Shown here: piece by piece, positions 50,745 to 59,487 of the stretch
How the letters are laid out: each line of letters opens with the position of its first letter
Position numbering within the stretch: the stretch's first letter is position 1
NCBI GenBank assembly: GCA_029265615.1
Contig: JAJUIB010000005.1
Location: 1-64,000, forward strand
Length of the DNA: 64,000 bases
Reading direction: 5' to 3'
Origin: Spirochaetota bacterium
GTDB taxonomy: Bacteria; Spirochaetota; Spirochaetia; Treponematales; Rectinemataceae
Program-made: the position numbers and the translations under genes
Notes under the pieces: model-generated
What the model saw: only the letters and a program-made list of their open reading frames with translations
Database searches by the model: none
What the model was told of the DNA's origin: nothing

Positions 50745-52160
50745 TCATTCGGAGCGAATGCCGAGCCGCCGCAGTTGCTCCTGTTCTTCTTTTTGGGCGA
50801 CATACTCGTGTTTTTTCTGGTTCGCCTTGATGAGCGCGCCCTTAATCGTCGTTATCTCGGCTTTGCAACCACGGAGACGCGGCTTGTCTTCGGGGGACAC
50901 GGCCTCCTTGAAAAACTCATCGAGGGCGCCGATCCGCTTCACGAGGCGCTGAAGCTCCTCGATGTTCCGCTCGAGGAATTTGTACGATTGGTCCTCGGGG
51001 GCGGTTTCAAGGCGTTTCCAGGCGGGCCCTGAGCGTTGGAGGAGACCGGCAAGCTGCTTCGCCTTGCGCGTGCATTCCTCCACGAAGCGGCCGAAGTCGA
51101 TCTCCTCCGCGCTCCGCGCCCCCGTTACGGGATCGAGGATCTCTACCTCGTAGCACAGGCCCTTGTTGTCAGGAGCAAAGACGTTGCGGATCGCTTTTTT
51201 GAGCTTGTAGAAAAAACCTTGCTTGCGCGACTCAAGGATCGTCGAGTTGTCGGCGAGCTTTTGTGCGGCGTCTTCAAGCGGATAATTAACGCCCGCAAGT
51301 AGCCTTATCCCCTCGAGGATGACGGCGCGGTAGGATTTTTCGGCCTTTTTTTCGGTCTTTTTCTCCTCTTTGACCTCGAGTCGCTTAAGAAGTTCGTCGC
51401 GGAGCCGCTCGCCGTCGGAGGAGTGATCCTCCATGAGGATTTCTTCGACGAGCTCGGGATAAAAGGGGCGTTCTCCCGCAACATCCGCGAACTTCCGCTT
51501 GATCTGCCGGACTGCCTCGTCTCGATGGGTGATCACCGCGGTGGAGTCGAATGCAAGACCGGGCAGAACGAGCTGGCGTATCTCTAGTTTGTAGCGTTCG
51601 CGGTGGTATGCGGCAAGCTCCTTGAGCGTTCCGAGGATGTCGCGGCTTGCGCGGTCGAGCTGGGATATCGATTCCGCGATGATGCCCGAGGAAAGCTGAT
51701 CCGAGCCGCGCTTCACCATGTTGACGAGTTCGGCGAGACAGCGGGTGTTGAGCTGGTTCGAAGTGTCGGTGAGCTGGGCGAAATTGAAGTATTTGACGAG
51801 CCCCAAGAGCCGTTTTATCCGCCCCATCGAGAGGAAATCGACGCTGAACTGGTAGTAGTTGTTGAGAAAGTCGAGATAAGACTCAAATTGGGAAAGCCGC
51901 ATGCTCATCTGATCGATCTTTTCGGATTCGGAGAAAGGGCCCTCGGGCGGCGTCGTGACTTCGGATATTTTGAGCTCGTACTTGTACGGGTCTTCGTGGA
52001 CGATGCCCTTGCGGTCGAGCACTCCGTACAGCCCCTGGAAGGCGGTCTGGAACAGCTTCCAATCTTCCTTGAGTTTGGGAAGCGCGACGCGGTCGAGGTT
52101 GTCGCGTTTTGCGTCGAGTCTCTCCTCGAGGGCCTTGGTAAAGGCCTGGCTGTCATACAT
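50745..52160 (-). CDS. spirochaete-type helical protein of unknown function
   Basis: 471 residues, highly charged and almost entirely helical, with coiled-coil stretches (LKRLEVKEEKKTEKKAEKS around 255; KKHEYVAQKEEQEQLRRLG at the end). No signal peptide. It is similar in style to the 4105-5676 and 17396-19360 proteins, though I cannot show homology by eye. Start at ATG 52160; a TTG at 52181 lies within the promoter region. Promoter TTGCCT/CATACT ends 9 bases before the ATG, with no clear ribosome site. Function unknown. Confidence 0.7.
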   Translation of the reverse strand: MYDSQAFTKALEERLDAKRDNLDRVALPKLKEDWKLFQTAFQGLYGVLDRKGIVHEDPYKYELKISEVTTPPEGPFSESEKIDQMSMRLSQFESYLDFLNNYYQFSVDFLSMGRIKRLLGLVKYFNFAQLTDTSNQLNTRCLAELVNMVKRGSDQLSSGIIAESISQLDRASRDILGTLKELAAYHRERYKLEIRQLVLPGLAFDSTAVITHRDEAVRQIKRKFADVAGERPFYPELVEEILMEDHSSDGERLRDELLKRLEVKEEKKTEKKAEKSYRAVILEGIRLLAGVNYPLEDAAQKLADNSTILESRKQGFFYKLKKAIRNVFAPDNKGLCYEVEILDPVTGARSAEEIDFGRFVEECTRKAKQLAGLLQRSGPAWKRLETAPEDQSYKFLERNIEELQRLVKRIGALDEFFKEAVSPEDKPRLRGCKAEITTIKGALIKANQKKHEYVAQKEEQEQLRRLGIRSE

Positions 52161-52169
52161 GGTACGCTC

Positions 52170-52198
52170 AGTATGGGCCAAAAATCAGCCTAAGGCAA
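52170..52198 (-). promoter_or_regulatory. promoter with -10 nine bases from the start codon (50745-52160 gene)
   Basis: TTGCCT (52198-52193), 17-nt spacer, CATACT (52175-52170), 9 nt, ATG at 52160. Confidence 0.5.
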
Positions 52199-52251
52199 TA
52201 TGCGGCCTTCCCCTCAAGCGGAAGGGCGCGCAGGGTGGCGTAGCCCCATAT

Positions 52252-53043
52252 ATGGCGGAACCGCTTGTGAGCCTCGCCACCGCGCTACGTCGTATCTCCC
52301 CCCTGCGATGGGCGGTCCTTGCCGCAATTGTCGCTGGCGCAGGCTGCTCGTTTCCCGAGGGACCCGCTAGTGTCGAAAGCCTCCTTGTCTCGACGCCGCA
52401 GCCGCCAGAGTCCTGGGCTGTGCTGCCCAGGCTCAGTTATCGCCTCACTTGGTGCAGACCTGACGGCTCCGCCGCAAGCGTCGTGCTTGAGCCCGGCGCT
52501 TCGACGGTGATCACCGTGGCGCGCGGTCGTGTCCAGTGGCTATTCGCCGAGCCGTTTTTTGCAGGGCGGAGCCTCCGCCCTGCAGGGGCGCTCTATCCGT
52601 TCGGCCGCGCCCCCGATGCCGCCGGGGGGCCGACGCTGGTGCTCGGCTGGCGCGAGGGCTGGCTCGCCGCGGTTGCTCGCGCCCTTGAGGAAGGCGGTGC
52701 CGATCCGCGTGCCTACGACCTTGCGCGGCTCATGCGCGAGCTTGCTGCAGAAGGCGGCGATCCCTGGGCGGCCCTTCCGCCGCGCAGGGCTGCGGGCGCC
52801 CTCGTGGCGGGGACATTCCGCACCACCCTCCTTCGGGCTGCGCCCGCCGTGCCGCTTTGCCTTCCGGGGCCGGGGCCCTGGGTGCCGGAAAGCGCTCTTG
52901 CCTCCGCGCCACTCCTTCGTGCCGACGGTGCCTACGCGGCGAGTCTAAGTCCGGGCGAACATCGTTTTTTCGGGACAGATTCGCGGCTCCTTGTCAGGGT
53001 CGAGGAGGGGGGCGGCGCGTATGTGCTTGAGGCGGGGCCATGA
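52252..53043 (+). CDS. putative lipoprotein of unknown function
   Basis: 263 residues from ATG 52252; the longer in-frame reading from 51955 is antisense to the neighbouring gene. Signal region MAEPLVSLATALRRISPLRWAVLAAIVAGAGC gives a possible lipobox Cys. The mature part (LVSTPQPPESWAVLPRLSYRLTWCRPDGS; VQWLFAEPFFAGRSLRPAGALYPFGRAP) is probably beta-rich. No family recognised. Its DNA contains a 25-base palindrome (52560-52584). Ends 28 bases from the convergent phoR stop. Confidence 0.65.
   Translation: MAEPLVSLATALRRISPLRWAVLAAIVAGAGCSFPEGPASVESLLVSTPQPPESWAVLPRLSYRLTWCRPDGSAASVVLEPGASTVITVARGRVQWLFAEPFFAGRSLRPAGALYPFGRAPDAAGGPTLVLGWREGWLAAVARALEEGGADPRAYDLARLMRELAAEGGDPWAALPPRRAAGALVAGTFRTTLLRAAPAVPLCLPGPGPWVPESALASAPLLRADGAYAASLSPGEHRFFGTDSRLLVRVEEGGGAYVLEAGP
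52560..52584. repeat. 12-bp perfect inverted repeat around one base, intragenic
   Basis: TGCAGGGCGGAG-C-CTCCGCCCTGCA. Coded in frame as part of FFAGRSLRPAGALY in the lipoprotein gene. Confidence 0.9.
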
Positions 53044-53071
53044 GTGCCGCGGCCTTCACCCCGCCTCCCAT

Positions 53072-55027
53072 CTACGGCGAGGGCTTTTTCGCGGGCAAGC
53101 GGAGTATGAAGCGCGAGCCTTCGCCTTCGAAGCTCTCCACGGATGCCTCGCCGCCATGGGCGAGCGCGACGTGCCGCACGATCGCAAGCCCAAGGCCGGT
53201 GCCGCCGAGTTCGCGCGACCTCCCCTTGTCGACGCGATAAAAGCGCTCGAATATCCGCGGCAGGTCGCGGGCGGGGATGCCGTAGCCCCGGTCGCGCACC
53301 TCGATCACTAGCGTCGTGCCGAGGGCGGGGTCTTCTTCTTTTCGTGCCACAACGCGTACCGGTCGCGTCTCGGGCGAGTACTTCACCGCGTTGTCAAGGA
53401 GATTGGCGACCGCCTGCTCCACGAGTCCTGCGTTGAGCTCCCCTTCGAGCCGCTCGTCGCAGTCGATGCTGATCTCTATGCCCTTGGCCTCCGCGCGGGG
53501 GAGTACGGCATCGCGTGCTGCCTCGAGCACCTCTCTAAGCCGCGTGCGCTCGCGGGGTAGCTCCCCCCTGCCGTCCTGCTCAAGCCGGGCGAGCGAGAGA
53601 AGGTCTTCGATGAGACTTTCCATGCGCGCCGCATTCCGTTCGATAATCGACAAAAAGCGTTCGGCCCGTACTGGGTCGCTCATCGCACCGCCTCGGAGTC
53701 CTTCGGCGAAGCCCTTGACGAGCTGCACGGGTGTGCGCAGTTCATGCGATACATTGGCGACAAAGTCCTTGCGGACGCGCTCAAGGCGGCGGAGCCGGGT
53801 TATGTCATTGAGCACGATGACGAGTCCTGAGCGCGGGTTCATGCTTTTGGCCGCGTCGGCGCTCGCCGGCACGGCGCTCGCCGGCACGGCGCTCGTGCTG
53901 GGGTTTGCGCTCGCATCGAGGGGCGAGATGACCGCCTGGAACCAGCGCTCGCCTTCGCCGTAGAGCGCAATCTCCGCCTCAAGGCGTTCGGCCCGCATAA
54001 GCGCCTCTTCTGCCGCCTTTTCAAGTTCGCTTGAATGGCTCGCCTCAAGGAGGCTCTTACCGAGCGCCTCCTCAGGTGCCGAGAGACCGAAGAGTGCGGC
54101 GGCCGCAGGATTGGCGAGCCGCACGCGCAAGCCAGCGTCGAGGCCGAGCACGGCCTCCGCCATGCCGTCGAGGAGGGCGCGGCGCTCGCGCCCTTCCGCT
54201 TCGGCTTCGGCGACGCGTGCGGCGAGCTCGCGCGCCATCGCATCGAGGCTACGTCCGAGCACCCTGATCTCGGCGGGCCCCTCGCCGACGAGGAAGCCAG
54301 TCCGAAGCGGCGCCGATTCGGGGCGCCCCGACACGGCGCTCGCCGAAACGGCGCTCGCCGAAACGGCGCTCCGCACAAGGTAGGCATCCGCCGCGGCGGC
54401 GAGCCGCGCAAGGGGCGTCGCCGCGTGGCGGCTATACAGCGCGGCGGCGACGAGCGAGAGAAGGGCGGCAAGGAGAGCGGCGAGACCCAGGCTGAGCCGC
54501 GCGGCGCCGAGGCGCGACTCAAGTGCGGGGAGGTCGGCGGCGATGCGGAGAACGCCCTGGACTTTTCCCTCGCGGAGAACGGGCGCGGCCGCGTAGAAGA
54601 GCTCCATGCCCACCGTGCGCGAGGTCCGGCGCGCCGTGCCTGTTTGGCCGCGGAGGGCCATAAGCACCTCGGGTCTCTGTCCGTGGTTCTCCATGCGCTC
54701 GGGCTCGGCGCCCGAGTCCGCGATCACGCGCCCCTCCGTATCGATGAGGGTGAGGCGGAAATGCGAGCCGGAGGCGGCACGCCGGACAAACTCCTTCGCC
54801 GGTAACGGCGCCGCCGTTACCGGCGAGGCAGAAGTCGGGCATTCTCCGAGAGCCGCGTCGGGGAGGACCGCCGCGAGCGCCTGAGCCGCCTCTCCGAGGT
54901 CCCGGCTGTTCGCTTCATCGTAGAGGGTTCGCATGACACGGAGCGCCGCCCCCGCGGTGAACAGGGTCGCCGCGAGTGCCGCCCCCGCGATTGCCGCAAG
55001 GCTGCGTCTGAAGAGTCCCGATGCCAC
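53072..55027 (-). CDS. phoR: phosphate-regulon-type sensor histidine kinase
   Basis: 651 residues from a GTG 4 bases after the phoB stop; the longer open frame reaching 55318 is an out-of-frame reading of phoB. TM1 (about 3-26), a periplasmic region to ~170, TM2 (around 175-195, LAALLAALLSLVAAALYS), HAMP-like linker, PAS domain (MAEAVLGLDAGLRVRLANPAAAALFG), HisKA with VANVSHELRTPVQLVKGFAEG and HATPase (NLLDNAVKYSPE; GTGLGLAIVRHVALAHGG). It phosphorylates PhoB. Two arrays of 15-bp repeats and a 14-bp palindrome lie inside it. A periplasmic domain is longer than in E. coli PhoR. Confidence 0.92.
   Translation of the reverse strand: MASGLFRRSLAAIAGAALAATLFTAGAALRVMRTLYDEANSRDLGEAAQALAAVLPDAALGECPTSASPVTAAPLPAKEFVRRAASGSHFRLTLIDTEGRVIADSGAEPERMENHGQRPEVLMALRGQTGTARRTSRTVGMELFYAAAPVLREGKVQGVLRIAADLPALESRLGAARLSLGLAALLAALLSLVAAALYSRHAATPLARLAAAADAYLVRSAVSASAVSASAVSGRPESAPLRTGFLVGEGPAEIRVLGRSLDAMARELAARVAEAEAEGRERRALLDGMAEAVLGLDAGLRVRLANPAAAALFGLSAPEEALGKSLLEASHSSELEKAAEEALMRAERLEAEIALYGEGERWFQAVISPLDASANPSTSAVPASAVPASADAAKSMNPRSGLVIVLNDITRLRRLERVRKDFVANVSHELRTPVQLVKGFAEGLRGGAMSDPVRAERFLSIIERNAARMESLIEDLLSLARLEQDGRGELPRERTRLREVLEAARDAVLPRAEAKGIEISIDCDERLEGELNAGLVEQAVANLLDNAVKYSPETRPVRVVARKEEDPALGTTLVIEVRDRGYGIPARDLPRIFERFYRVDKGRSRELGGTGLGLAIVRHVALAHGGEASVESFEGEGSRFILRLPAKKPSP
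53856..53895 (-). repeat. 15-bp tandem repeats in phoR, array 1
   Basis: Plus-strand units TCGGCGCTCGCCGGC, ACGGCGCTCGCCGGC and a partial ACGGCGCTCG, coding SAVPASAVPASA between the PAS and HisKA domains. Confidence 0.9.
54333..54371 (-). repeat. 15-bp tandem repeats in phoR, array 2
   Basis: Two ACGGCGCTCGCCGAA units and a partial third (plus strand), coding SAVSASAVSASAVS just after TM2/HAMP. The same core GGCGCTCGCCG is used 450 bp away in array 1. Confidence 0.9.
54797..54827. repeat. 14-bp perfect inverted repeat with GCC loop in phoR
   Basis: TCGCCGGTAACGGC / GCCGTTACCGGCGA around GCC. Coded in frame as FAGNGAAVTGEAE in the periplasmic part of the kinase. Confidence 0.95.
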
Positions 55028-55031
55028 CGCC

Positions 55032-55727
55032 CTAGCCCTTGAGGCGATAGCCGACGCCCCGGACGGTTTCGATATAGTCGCCGCCCTCGCCGAGCTTTTT
55101 TCTGAGCGAGAGGATCTGGACGTCGACGGAACGATCGGTGACGGGGTAGTCGCGGCCACGCACCGCATCGATAATCTGGGAGCGCGAAAAGACCCAGCCC
55201 GGGCTGCGCATGAGGAACTCGAGGATGGCGAATTCCGTCGCCGAGAGTTCGAGCCTGCGGTCGCGGAAATGCACCTCGTGCCGGGCTGAGTCGAGCGAGA
55301 GCTCGCCGCGCCGGACAAGCGTTCCGCCCGAAGCGGCCTGTTCGGCGAGATCCGCGCGGCGCCTCAGTGCGGCGCGGATGCGGGCCGCGAGCACCTTGGG
55401 GCTGTAGGGCTTTACGACATAATCGTCGGCGCCGAGTTCGAGCCCTGCGACTACGTCAGCATCCTCGCCGCGTGCCGTCGTCATGAGCACGGGGAGGCGG
55501 CGCCGGGAGGGTTCGGCCCTGATGCGCCTGAGCGCCTCAAGGCCGTCTATCCCCGGGAGCATGATGTCGAGGACGACGCAGTCCGGTTTTTCGGACTCAA
55601 GGAGCATAAGCCCCTTTTCCGCATCTTCCGCTAGCACGAGGGTCCAGCCCTCGCTCGCGAGTGAAAACGAAAGGAGCTCGCGAATTTCCGGATCGTCTTC
55701 TACGACAAGAACCTTCGCCTTGGCCAT
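55032..55727 (-). CDS. phoB: phosphate-regulon response regulator
   Basis: 231 residues from MAKAKVLVVEDDPEIRELL; an upstream in-frame extension to 55793 overlaps phoU. Receiver domain with acidic pair in VVEDD, phospho-acceptor in CVVLDIMLPGIDG and Lys in DYVVKPYSPK. C-terminal OmpR/PhoB winged helix (LELSATEFAILEFLMRSPGWVFSR; DRSVDVQILSLRKKLG; YIETVRGVGYRLKG). Lies 11 bases after phoU and 4 before phoR. It should bind the Pho-box-like repeats upstream of pstS. Confidence 0.94.
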   Translation of the reverse strand: MAKAKVLVVEDDPEIRELLSFSLASEGWTLVLAEDAEKGLMLLESEKPDCVVLDIMLPGIDGLEALRRIRAEPSRRRLPVLMTTARGEDADVVAGLELGADDYVVKPYSPKVLAARIRAALRRRADLAEQAASGGTLVRRGELSLDSARHEVHFRDRRLELSATEFAILEFLMRSPGWVFSRSQIIDAVRGRDYPVTDRSVDVQILSLRKKLGEGGDYIETVRGVGYRLKG

Positions 55728-55738
55728 CCTCGCAGTCC

Positions 55739-56398
55739 CTATTCGTTGAGTTCGACGTGAGATCCCTCGACCATGTACACGACCGCCTCGCAAAGATTCG
55801 TCATGTGGTCGCCGAGCCGTTCGAGGAAGCCCGCTGTTTTTATGATGCGGTTGGCGCGCTCGATCTGCTCGGGGTGGTCGCGCATAAAGCCGAGTGCCTC
55901 GTCGACGACGGCCTTGTGTTCATGGTCGATCTCGTCGTCGAGGGCGGCGATACGCCGCGCCTCCTCAGCATCGCGGGCGAGGAAGGCGCCCACAGCGCCG
56001 CGCACCATTTCGCAACCGGAATTCGCCATGCGTTCGAGCCGCTCGATGTGTCTGAAGGGCGGTTCGCCTGCGAGCTTGATCACGGCCTTCGCAAGGTGGA
56101 CCGCGTGGTCACCCGAGCGCTCGAGGTTGTCGGTCGCCTTGAACACCGCCACGAGCTCACGGAGATCACGCGCCACGGGCTGCTGGGTGGCAATGAGCAT
56201 CGCTGCTTGGTCCTCGATCTTGAGCTGGAGCGCGTTGACGAGTTCGTCGTCAGCCTTAACTTCACGCGCGAGCTCCACGTCCTGGGTCCTCATCGCCTCG
56301 GCGGCCTTGCGGAGGCTCTCCTCGACCCGCGTCCCCATGAGGAGCAGGTCGTGGCGGAGGCGGTTCATCTCGTCCATGAGTTGCGTTCGGTTTCCCAT
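55739..56398 (-). CDS. phoU: phosphate transport system regulator PhoU
   Basis: 219 residues, two three-helix repeats with the metal-binding style motifs VKADDELVNALQLKIEDQ and ERSGDHAVHLAKAV, and FLERLGDHMTNLCEAVVYMVEG in the second repeat. PhoU links the Pst transporter to PhoR signalling and limits phosphate uptake. Starts 19 bases after pstB; same transcription unit. Confidence 0.95.
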   Translation of the reverse strand: MGNRTQLMDEMNRLRHDLLLMGTRVEESLRKAAEAMRTQDVELAREVKADDELVNALQLKIEDQAAMLIATQQPVARDLRELVAVFKATDNLERSGDHAVHLAKAVIKLAGEPPFRHIERLERMANSGCEMVRGAVGAFLARDAEEARRIAALDDEIDHEHKAVVDEALGFMRDHPEQIERANRIIKTAGFLERLGDHMTNLCEAVVYMVEGSHVELNE

Positions 56399-56417
56399 AT
56401 TGTCTCGTTCCCCCGCA

Positions 56418-57281
56418 TCAACCGAAGCGGCCCGAGATGTAGCTCTCGGTGCGTTCGTCCCGCGGGTTGAAGAATAGATCCTTTGTCGGCGCGTACTCGA
56501 CGAGCTCGCCGTGGAGGAGGAATGCGGTGGAGTCCGAAACCCGCCCCGCCTGCTGCATGTTATGCGTCACGATGATTATTGTATACCGCTTTTTGAGCTC
56601 GTCGAGGAGATCCTCGATCTTCGAGGTGGAGATTGGGTCGAGCGCGCTCGTCGGTTCGTCCATGAGTATGATCTCGGGGCGGACGGCGATGGCGCGGGCG
56701 ATGCAGAGCCGCTGTTGCTGGCCGCCTGAGAGCGCGTAGGCGCTTTTTTTAAGCTTGTCCTTCACCTCGTCCCAGAGCGCGACTTGCACGAGGCTCGATT
56801 CAACCAGCTCGTCCATGTCGCCTTGAAAGCCGTTGATCCGCGCCCCCCAGGCGATGTTCTCGTAGATCGTCTTGGGAAAGGGGTTCGGCTTCTGAAAGAC
56901 CATGCCGATCCAGCGTCGCACCTGGACGGGATCTACGCCCGGGGCGTAGATGTTGACGCCGCGGAAGAGCACCTCGCCACCCGTCGTGGTGCCGGGGATG
57001 AGCTCGTTCATGCGGTTGAATGCCCGCAAGGCCGTCGACTTGCCACAGCCCGAGGGGCCGATGATCGCCGTGACGCTCCGCTTGGGGAAGCTCATGGCAA
57101 GTCCCTTCACCGCATGAAAGCCGTCTGCGTAGCGGATGTCGAGCCCGCGGACGTCGAGCGCAGGCGCATCCGATGCGTCGTTTTTTACGGCGTCGAGGCT
57201 CTCCGTGCGGAGTGTTGGTGCTTCGGGGGCAAGGTCCAAGCCTTGAGGATTTTCGCGAGTAGTGGTGCTGTTCGCGGTCAT
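56418..57281 (-). CDS. pstB: phosphate ABC transporter ATPase
   Basis: 287 residues from [11 protein letters not shown], whose ATG overlaps the pstA stop (ATGA). The long open frame upstream to 57926 is an antisense-like artefact. Walker [10 protein letters not shown], signature [16 protein letters not shown] and Walker [14 protein letters not shown]. The PstB hallmark [19 protein letters not shown] is present. A ~40-residue polar N-terminal extension precedes the ATPase. Confidence 0.96.
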   Translation of the reverse strand: MTANSTTTRENPQGLDLAPEAPTLRTESLDAVKNDASDAPALDVRGLDIRYADGFHAVKGLAMSFPKRSVTAIIGPSGCGKSTALRAFNRMNELIPGTTTGGEVLFRGVNIYAPGVDPVQVRRWIGMVFQKPNPFPKTIYENIAWGARINGFQGDMDELVESSLVQVALWDEVKDKLKKSAYALSGGQQQRLCIARAIAVRPEIILMDEPTSALDPISTSKIEDLLDELKKRYTIIIVTHNMQQAGRVSDSTAFLLHGELVEYAPTKDLFFNPRDERTESYISGRFG

Positions 57282-58522
57282 CGTGCGAGCCTCTTCTCTT
57301 TGCGGTACTTGTTCCGCGCTATGATGGCCGTCGCGTTGAGCGACAGAAGAAGGACGAGGAGGACGAGTATCGCGGCCGCCGCGAGATTGCGGAATTCCTG
57401 CTGCGGCCGGGCGGTCCATTGGTAGACCTGGATGGGCAGGGTAGTGAATTTGGAAAACGGCCCCGTCGGATCCTTTGTGAGAAAAGTCGAGGCGCCGATA
57501 ACGACGAGCGGCGCCGTTTCGCCGAGCGCCCGCGAGATCGCGAGCACGGCGCCTGTGAGAATGCGGTCGATACTCGCAGGGAGGACGTGGTGGAGTATTG
57601 TCTGCCATTTTGTCGCGCCGACCGCGAGGCTCGAGTGTCTGAGCGTCTGGGGGACCGCGCGGATCGCCTCCTGGGCGTTGATGATGACGATCGGGAGGAC
57701 GAGTATGGCGAGCGTGAGCGAGGCGGATAGAACCGTTCTGCCGTTCGCTCCTCCACCTGTCTCCGCGGCTCCGAAGGCGGCTCCGGAGGTTATGGGTTCG
57801 AGGAGGCGAACGAACAGCGCAAGCCCGAGCATGCCGTAGATGATCGAGGGGACGCCCGCGAGGTTGTAGATGTTTGTCCGTATGATGCGGGTGAGAAGGT
57901 TCTCCTGCGCATACTCTTCGAGCCATATCGCCGCGCCGATACCGAGCGGCAGGGCGATGATGATGGTGAAAAAGATGGTAAGGAGAGAGCCGATGATCGC
58001 GCCGCGGAGCCCCGCGAGCGCCGCAACGCTCGACTGCGGGTTTTCAAGAAGGCCGCGATTGACCCAGGAACGGAACACAAGCCTGCCATCGGGCGCGTTT
58101 TCGACTTTGAACGCCTCGATGCGCGCGCGGCCGAAGAGGCTTTCGGCGAGCGTCCAGGTCTCGACGACGCGGGATTTGACGATCTCGGCTTCGATAAAGG
58201 CAAGGAGCTCGGCCTTACTGCGCGATTCGAAGGGTTTGTCGCTGTCTTCCTTGATGAAAAGGCGGCGGGACACATTCTCTCGGATCGTTTCGATGAGGTC
58301 GAGAGGCTCCTGCTCCTCGAGCGGGATGCCGCCGCGCGCGAGCGTCGCCGGTTCGACTTCGGCCACCGACAGGACAAAGCCGAAGCTCTGATTGACGATA
58401 CTTGCGATGAGTGCGACGAGGAAGAGCACCGCGAGGATGGTGGCGCAGAGGAAGACGGTGCGCCAGCGTTTTCCGCGGGAACTTCTTGCGGCAAGGTTCG
58501 GGGCGAAGTCCCTGTCGCTCAT
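57278..58522 (-). CDS. pstA: phosphate ABC transporter permease PstA with enlarged extracytoplasmic domain
   Basis: 414 residues against ~290 in typical PstA. TM1 (about 22-45) is followed by ~120 hydrophilic residues ([37 protein letters not shown]... are spread over about 65-165) before the permease core. The core has five helices, with '[39 protein letters not shown]' style sequence and the EAA loop [13 protein letters not shown]. Coupled to pstC and pstB by ATGA overlaps. Such extended PstA occur in some spirochaetes and other lineages. Confidence 0.92.
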   Translation of the reverse strand: MSDRDFAPNLAARSSRGKRWRTVFLCATILAVLFLVALIASIVNQSFGFVLSVAEVEPATLARGGIPLEEQEPLDLIETIRENVSRRLFIKEDSDKPFESRSKAELLAFIEAEIVKSRVVETWTLAESLFGRARIEAFKVENAPDGRLVFRSWVNRGLLENPQSSVAALAGLRGAIIGSLLTIFFTIIIALPLGIGAAIWLEEYAQENLLTRIIRTNIYNLAGVPSIIYGMLGLALFVRLLEPITSGAAFGAAETGGGANGRTVLSASLTLAILVLPIVIINAQEAIRAVPQTLRHSSLAVGATKWQTILHHVLPASIDRILTGAVLAISRALGETAPLVVIGASTFLTKDPTGPFSKFTTLPIQVYQWTARPQQEFRNLAAAAILVLLVLLLSLNATAIIARNKYRKEKRLAR

Positions 58523-59481
58523 TCGTACACCTCCTGGTAGCGCTTGATGATGCGGCGCGAGAGGATGTTGAGGCCGAGCGTCACGAGGAAGAGCACGAGG
58601 GCTATGGCGAAAAGACTCTTGTAGTCGATGGAGTCGTACGAGAGGTCGCCGCCCGATATCCGCACGATGTGGCCTGTCATCGTTTCGGCCGATTTGCCCG
58701 GGTTGAGGGTCAGATTGGGACCGGCGCCGGCTGCCAGTGCGACGATCATCGTCTCGCCGACCGCGCGCGAGAGGCCGAGGATGAAGGCCGCGGCGAGGCC
58801 CGAAAAGGCGGCGGGCACGACGACCTTGAGCGAAACTTCGAATTTGGTCGCGCCCATCGCGTAGGCGCCCTCGCGGAGCGCGGCGGGTACGGAAGAGAGC
58901 GCGTCCTCGCACATCGAGGCGATGAGGGGGAGGATGAGGACGCCCATAACAAGACCTGCGGAGAGCGTGTTGTAGACCTCTATCCGCCCCTCGCCGAAGA
59001 CGGCGCGCAGAGCCGGCGTCACCGTGGTGAGGGCGAAATAGCCATAGACCACTGTCGGAATGCCGGCGAGCACCTCGAGTACGGGTTTAAGGAATTCGCG
59101 GAGGCGCAGGCTTGCGTATTCGGACAGGTAGATCGCGACGACGAGTCCAAGGGGCAGTGCGACAAGCATGGCCCAAAAGCTCGTCTGGAGCGTCGCGGTG
59201 AGGAGCGGGAGAATCCCAAAGCGCTCGATGGCGGGCTGCCAAACCGAGCCCGTGAAGAACTCAAGAAGATTCACGCCTTTGAAGAATCCGAACGACTCCT
59301 CGCCAAGCGTGACCACGATGCCGACCGTCGTGAGGATGGAGACGGCAGCGCAGAAAAAGAGGAAAGCTTGCACGAGAGCCTCGCCCGGCCTCCGTTTCCG
59401 GGCCAGGAAGGCCGGAAGCGAATTCCGGGCAAGGCTCCGCGTACCGGACTTCCCTTTAAGGAGAATGCCGGTATCGCTCAT
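58519..59481 (-). CDS. pstC: phosphate ABC transporter permease PstC
   Basis: 320 residues with six to seven membrane helices. 'GVNLLEFFTGSVWQPAIERFGILPLLTATLQTSFWA', 'GIPTVVYGYFALTTVTP' and 'GLSRAVGETMIVALAAGAGPNLTLNP' are characteristic. It begins 6 bases after the pstS stop, so it is co-transcribed. Pairs with PstA to form the phosphate channel. Confidence 0.95.
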   Translation of the reverse strand: MSDTGILLKGKSGTRSLARNSLPAFLARKRRPGEALVQAFLFFCAAVSILTTVGIVVTLGEESFGFFKGVNLLEFFTGSVWQPAIERFGILPLLTATLQTSFWAMLVALPLGLVVAIYLSEYASLRLREFLKPVLEVLAGIPTVVYGYFALTTVTPALRAVFGEGRIEVYNTLSAGLVMGVLILPLIASMCEDALSSVPAALREGAYAMGATKFEVSLKVVVPAAFSGLAAAFILGLSRAVGETMIVALAAGAGPNLTLNPGKSAETMTGHIVRISGGDLSYDSIDYKSLFAIALVLFLVTLGLNILSRRIIKRYQEVYE

Positions 59482-59487
59482 CGCGGC

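Noticed and set aside
55028-55318. N-terminal extension of phoR
   Set aside because: The open frame continues through phoB in another frame as Ser/Arg-rich nonsense; the GTG right after the phoB stop and a membrane helix there mark the real start.
57282-57926. 215-residue extension of pstB
   Set aside because: It is an out-of-frame reading of pstA (His/Arg-rich); the ATG overlapping the pstA stop is the normal coupled start.
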